Below, piece after piece: positions 34,030-37,209 of a stretch of 37,209 bases of DNA; the first letter of the stretch is position 1; each line of letters begins with the position of its first letter. The notes beneath the pieces are model-generated. The model did no database searches. It was not told where the DNA came from and saw nothing but the letters and a program-made list of their open reading frames with translations. A program made the position numbers and the translations under genes. Source of the DNA: Actinomycetota bacterium (GTDB lineage Bacteria > Actinomycetota > Coriobacteriia > Anaerosomatales > JAUXNU01); the NCBI GenBank assembly GCA_030682655.1, contig JAUXNU010000056.1, forward strand, positions 1-37,209. Direction: 5' to 3'.

Positions 34030-34512
34030 GTGGCGCAGCTGCGCGTAGGGATATTGACGTGCTCGGACAGCCGCAGCAGTGGCGAGGCCGAGGACACGGC
34101 CGGCGCCGCGCTCTCGGAAGCGGTGAGTGAGCTCGGCTGGGACCCGTTCGCGTGTGCGATCGTGGCCGACGACGCGGGTGTCATCGCGGCCGCCATCGGC
34201 CGGATGGCCGAGGACGGCGCCGACATCGTGCTCACCTGCGGGGGCACCGGCTTCGGCCCGCGCGATGTCACGCCCGAGGCCACGCTCTCGGTCTGCGACC
34301 GGGCCGCACCCGGCATCGCCGAGGCCATCCGGGCGCAGTCGATGGCCGTCACCCGACGCGCGATGCTTTCGCGTGGCGTGGCCTGTCTGCGTGGGAAGAC
34401 GCTCGTGGTGAATCTGCCCGGCAGCAGACGGGCCGCACTCGAGTCATTCGGGTTCGTGGCCGACCAGCTCGAGCACGCGGTCGACATGATGGCCGGAGGC
34501 GGCCACGGGTGA
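34030..34512 (+). CDS. mog: molybdopterin adenylyltransferase (MogA/MoaB type)
   Basis: The product is 160 aa from GTG 34030 after GAGGAG. It adenylylates the pterin before MoeA adds metal. Motifs are GILTCSDSRSSGEAEDTAG, LTCGGTGFGPRDVTPEAT, the nucleotide-binding GGTGxxxRDxTPEA, and VVNLPGSRRAALESF. Mog and MoaB cannot be told apart securely here. Stop overlaps the next gene by 4 nt. Confidence 0.9.
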   Translation: MAQLRVGILTCSDSRSSGEAEDTAGAALSEAVSELGWDPFACAIVADDAGVIAAAIGRMAEDGADIVLTCGGTGFGPRDVTPEATLSVCDRAAPGIAEAIRAQSMAVTRRAMLSRGVACLRGKTLVVNLPGSRRAALESFGFVADQLEHAVDMMAGGGHG

Positions 34513-35675
34513 GCGACCGACAGCCAAAGCAGCGCGCAGTCCACTACTTCGATCACGCTGCCACGTCCTGGCCGCGGCCGCCGGAGGTCGTGGAGGCCGT
34601 GGCCCGCGGACTCACCGAATACGGCGGCAGTCCGGGCAGGGGAGCGTACGAGCTAGCCATGCGCTCCGCACGGGCGCTCTTTGACGCGCGGCAGACGTTC
34701 GCGCGGTTCCTCGGCGCACCACATGCCGAGGACGTCATCATCGTCCCGTCCTGTACGTGGGCGTGCAACCTCATGCTGCAGGGGCTTCTGCGCCCCGGTG
34801 ACCGGGTCGTTGTCGGCTCGATGGAGCATAACGCGGTCGTGAGGCCGCTGTCCGCGCTTGCGGCCCTCGGCGTCGAAGTCGTCGTCGTGGACGCCGAAAC
34901 CACAGGGTTCGTCGATCCCGATGACGTCGAGCGGGCGGTCAAGGCGGCTCCGACGCGAGCGGTCGTCTGTCAGCACGCGTCGAATGTCACCGGCACCATC
35001 CAGTACGTGGGAGATCTCGCCGATATCGCGCACGAACATGACGCCGTCATGCTCGTTGACGGAGCGCAGGCGGTCGGACACATCCCCGTCGACGTGCGGG
35101 CGCTCGGAGTCGATGCGTATGCGGTCCCTGGTCACAAGGCGCTCCTTGGCCCGCCAGGCATCGGGCTTCTGTGGCTGTCGGAACGTGCCCAGCCCGACCC
35201 GCTCGTCCTCGGCGGTACCGGAAGCGGCTCCTCGGAGACCGAAGCGATGCCTACTCGCCGACCCGAGCGGTTCGAGGCCGGGACGGCGAACGTGCCCGCG
35301 GCGCTCGGTTTGGCGGCGGGGATGGAGGTTCGTGCGGCCGACCCTGACGCTTCCGCGCGGGAATCGGAGCTCGCGATGCGCGTGCTTGAGGGCCTGTCGG
35401 CAATCCCCGGTGTCAGGGTGCTGGGACCCGGATCGGAGGTCCCCCGCGTCCCGGTGGTGAGCTTCGTCCACGAGCGCGTCGAGGCCGACAGGCTCGCATT
35501 CGAGCTGGACCGGCGCTGGGGAATCGCATGCCGCGCCGGGTTGCACTGCGCGCCTTGGGCTCACCGAACGCTAGGGTCTTTCGAGGGTGGTGCCGTACGC
35601 ATAAGTGTGGGCTGGTCGACCACCGGAGCCGATGTCGACGCGCTACTCACCGCGTTCCGGAATGTGCTGGCATAG
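34509..35675 (+). CDS. cysteine desulfurase-like class V aminotransferase
   Basis: The product is 388 aa from GTG 34509. It is a PLP enzyme of the NifS/SufS group: DHAATSWPRPPEVVEA, SCTWACNLMLQGL, SMEHNAVVRPL, the PLP Lys K210 in VPGHKALLGPPG, and C347 in CRAGLHCAP, the position of the catalytic Cys that receives sulfur. It is the last gene of the cofactor operon and may supply the persulfide used by FdhD or the pterin dithiolene step (inference from place). No convincing terminator is seen after it. Confidence 0.88.
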   Translation: MSDRQPKQRAVHYFDHAATSWPRPPEVVEAVARGLTEYGGSPGRGAYELAMRSARALFDARQTFARFLGAPHAEDVIIVPSCTWACNLMLQGLLRPGDRVVVGSMEHNAVVRPLSALAALGVEVVVVDAETTGFVDPDDVERAVKAAPTRAVVCQHASNVTGTIQYVGDLADIAHEHDAVMLVDGAQAVGHIPVDVRALGVDAYAVPGHKALLGPPGIGLLWLSERAQPDPLVLGGTGSGSSETEAMPTRRPERFEAGTANVPAALGLAAGMEVRAADPDASARESELAMRVLEGLSAIPGVRVLGPGSEVPRVPVVSFVHERVEADRLAFELDRRWGIACRAGLHCAPWAHRTLGSFEGGAVRISVGWSTTGADVDALLTAFRNVLA

Positions 35676-35688
35676 TGCACTCGGATAC

Positions 35689-35720
35689 CGCGCCTGGCCG
35701 CGCCTGGCCGCGCCTGGCCG
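35689..35720. repeat. three tandem copies of a 10-bp unit
   Basis: CGCCTGGCCG is repeated three times without change at 35691-35720, with CG before it. It lies 5 bp upstream of the -35 of the cytochrome promoter, just after the end of the cofactor operon. Confidence 0.9.
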
Positions 35721-35724
35721 TCCG

Positions 35725-35753
35725 TTGACCCCATCCGCCGTGGGGCATATCCT
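35725..35753 (+). promoter_or_regulatory. promoter for the cytochrome operon
   Basis: TTGACC (35725-35730) and TATCCT (35748-35753) are separated by 17 nt. Transcription from about 35760 would give a leader of roughly 300 nt before the heptaheme cytochrome. Confidence 0.5.
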
Positions 35754-35759
35754 TCATGT

Positions 35760-36064
35760 GACCACATGCGCCTTTTCGCATTCTCCATCTCCGGCAGGAG
35801 TGATGGAATTGTCGCAAGCCCCCTGGCGCTTGGTCGCATATGGGGCAAGGATCACGGTCGTAGGGGGACGCAGTATGCTTGTCGGGACCACCGTTTCTCT
35901 TGGCGAATCCATCCGGCACCCACGCCGGGGTCTTGGCTTTGCGTGTCATGGTTCTCGCGTGTGCGCTCGGACTGGCGCTCCCCGGCGCGGTATACCGCCG
36001 GGAAGCCTCGGCAACGCCGGCATACACCAAGACTGACTGACCGGCGCTCAGAAAGGCAGGGACG
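35760..36064 (+). other. long leader of the cytochrome operon with a stem and a gene echo
   Basis: No convincing gene. TGGTCGCATA (35831-35840) can pair with TATGC (35874-35878) and GACCA (35886-35890), with a 7-nt bulge on the right, giving a 10-bp stem. From 35948 a 30-codon frame (MVLACALGLALPGAV then YRREASATPA) shares 26 of 28 bases at 35983-36010 with 36643-36670 inside the cytochrome gene, in the same codon phase. It is probably a relic of a related cytochrome gene rather than a working peptide. Confidence 0.4.
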
Positions 36065-36931
36065 GTGCTGGCCATGCGGCGCATCATAGTCGCGATAGCG
36101 ACCATGTTGGTGTGCGCGTGTATCGCGGCGCCGGGCTTGGCCTACGCTCAGGACTACGACCTGAACTTCAGCCTGCCCACCGCAGGCAAGTCAGGGTGCA
36201 TGGTGTGTCACGCCGACCCGAACCTGGGCCGGCTGCAAGGGAACCAGTTCGTGTCGTACTACGTGGACGGCACCGACCTCGACAAAGGGCAGCATGCGAC
36301 GATCATGTGCACCGGCTGCCATCTGGACTTCGCGTTCAAGGCGCCGCACAAGAAGACGCGGGAGGACTGGGTGCGCACGGCTCGCCTTGCGTGCAAGAAC
36401 TGCCATCAGGACCAGTGGGACCTGTACAGCAGGGGAGTGCACTCCATCTCGGTGCAGCCGGGTCAGACGGTCTCCGAGAAGGACGCGACCAAGCCCCTGT
36501 GCGGTGACTGCCACGGTCCGGTTCACGAGATCATGGCGCTCACGGACAACGAGGCCGGTCAGCGAGATCTCCACGAGCGGGGACAGGAGATCTGCGGCCG
36601 GTGCCACGAGGAGTTCTGGGACAATTACTCGGACTACTACCACGGCGCGGCATACCGCCGGGGAGCCTCGGACGCACCGGCGTGCTGGCAGTGCCACGGG
36701 GCGCACGACATCATGGAGTCGGACGACCGCGGATCGCGCGTCCACGAGCGGAGTCTCCTGGAAACGTGCTCGCAGTGTCACGACGGGGCCAACGAAACAT
36801 ATGTGAGCTACGCAGGACTTGTGCACCGTCGCACGGAAGTCTACGCAGAGAACCCCGTATACTCGTTCATCAAGGGGACACAGGAGTCGATCCAGGGCTT
36901 CTTCGGCAAGATAAAGTCCTGGTTCTCATAG
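36065..36931 (+). CDS. secreted heptaheme c-type cytochrome
   Basis: The product is 288 aa. GTG 36065 follows AAAGG by 8 nt; ATG 36074 is an alternative that keeps the signal peptide (IIVAIATMLVCACIAAPGLAYA). Seven CxxCH motifs are present: CMVCH, CTGCH, CKNCH, CGDCH, CGRCH, CWQCH and CSQCH, with additional His residues that could serve as distal ligands. It resembles cytochrome c3/NrfH-type multiheme proteins, but no membrane anchor besides the signal is seen. The C-terminal 30 residues are heme-free and amphipathic. It is followed by another cytochrome gene, so it is likely part of an extracytoplasmic electron-transfer chain; the redox partner is not in the window. Confidence 0.92.
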   Translation: MLAMRRIIVAIATMLVCACIAAPGLAYAQDYDLNFSLPTAGKSGCMVCHADPNLGRLQGNQFVSYYVDGTDLDKGQHATIMCTGCHLDFAFKAPHKKTREDWVRTARLACKNCHQDQWDLYSRGVHSISVQPGQTVSEKDATKPLCGDCHGPVHEIMALTDNEAGQRDLHERGQEICGRCHEEFWDNYSDYYHGAAYRRGASDAPACWQCHGAHDIMESDDRGSRVHERSLLETCSQCHDGANETYVSYAGLVHRRTEVYAENPVYSFIKGTQESIQGFFGKIKSWFS

Positions 36932-36980
36932 GGTGGGAAGCACAGTCCCGGTGACCCGGGGAAGGAAGGGGTAAGGCGAC

Positions 36981-37209
36981 ATGGCAGGCAGGCATGGAGG
37001 ACGCTCACGGAGAGTGGTCTCCCTCGTGGCGGCGGCGTTCGCGCTGGTGATCCTGTTCGGCGCAGGAACCGCCTTCGCCCAGGAGGCGACGATCGACGAC
37101 ACGAAGTTGATCATCGACTTCGGCGGCAAGGTCTACGAGGAGAACTGCGACCCGTGCCACGCAAACATCGCTAACACCGACAACTACGCCGGCGAGATCA
37201 TCTTCACTC
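36981..37209 (+). CDS. secreted c-type cytochrome, partial (cut by window end)
   Basis: From ATG 36981, with GAAGGAAGGGG upstream, 76 codons are visible. A basic N-terminus and hydrophobic core (VVSLVAAAFALVILFGAG) form a signal peptide ending at AFA. The mature part has one CxxCH motif (NCDPCH) after VYEEN. The remaining sequence lies beyond the window, so heme number and fold cannot be judged. It is 49 nt after the heptaheme cytochrome. Confidence 0.8.
   Translation, partial: MAGRHGGRSRRVVSLVAAAFALVILFGAGTAFAQEATIDDTKLIIDFGGKVYEENCDPCHANIANTDNYAGEIIFT

Noticed and set aside
35820-35900. Possible c-di-GMP (GEMM-I) riboswitch before the multiheme cytochromes
   Set aside because: GGGCAA and GGGGACGCA occur in the right order and GEMM elements are known near cytochromes elsewhere. 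However, the required CC...GG tetraloop hairpin and the downstream second stem are not formed.
1-37209. rRNA, tRNA, CRISPR arrays, insertion sequences and prophage genes
   Set aside because: None seen: no cloverleaf-like or spaced-repeat pattern, no transposase motif, no integrase.

Overview
This is a GC-rich bacterial window with almost every gene on the + strand. The gene content suggests an anaerobic or facultative actinomycete relative, probably of the Coriobacteriia. It has a Tat-exported [NiFe] hydrogenase, secreted multiheme c-type cytochromes, tungstate uptake with pterin-cofactor synthesis, and several exported proteins ending in Clostridium/Actinobacteria-type cell-wall-binding repeats (CWB2, PF04122). 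The taxonomic placement is inference; no rRNA or tRNA gene is present to confirm it.

Region 1 (1-5310) is a promoter with two upstream direct repeats, a leader of about 290 nt, and a three-gene unit: hydrogenase small subunit, hydrogenase large subunit and a secreted hexaheme cytochrome, closed by tandem hairpins. The large subunit ends exactly at its last nickel-ligand motif, so it carries no C-terminal propeptide. Electrons from H2 could pass directly to the cytochrome, since no cytochrome b subunit lies here.

Region 2 (5380-24948) is dominated by five large exported proteins with the same ~330-residue CWB2 module at the C-terminus. Two share a nearly identical N-terminal domain and Ig-like modules, two are subtilisin-family (S8) proteases, and one carries a PPC-like domain plus carboxypeptidase-regulatory-like folds. 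An unrecognised acidic protein and a membrane-anchored protein precede them. The array is interrupted at 16.3-18.4 kb by a small accessory island: a DUF1016/YhcG nuclease-like gene on the - strand, a collapsed second copy, an antitoxin with an internally deleted ParE-like toxin, and an orphan HicB.

Region 3 (24949-25560) holds the remains of a HicBA pair, in which HicA has lost its middle, then a promoter and a highly structured leader of about 210 nt that can occlude the tupA ribosome binding site.

Region 4 (25561-35675) is a tightly packed cofactor operon: tupABC for tungstate import, a fused mobA-fdhD, moeA, a small Cys-ended protein, mobB, moaA, moaC, a MOSC protein, a mog/moaB-type gene and a cysteine desulfurase. 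Many junctions overlap by 1 or 4 nt. Together they import tungstate (or molybdate), build the pterin, load the metal, add the nucleotide and sulfurate the cofactor, as needed for enzymes such as formate dehydrogenases. moaD and moaE are not in the window.

Region 5 (35676-37209) has a promoter next to a 10-bp tandem repeat, a 300-nt leader with a short sequence echo of the downstream gene, a secreted heptaheme cytochrome, and the start of another secreted cytochrome cut by the window edge.
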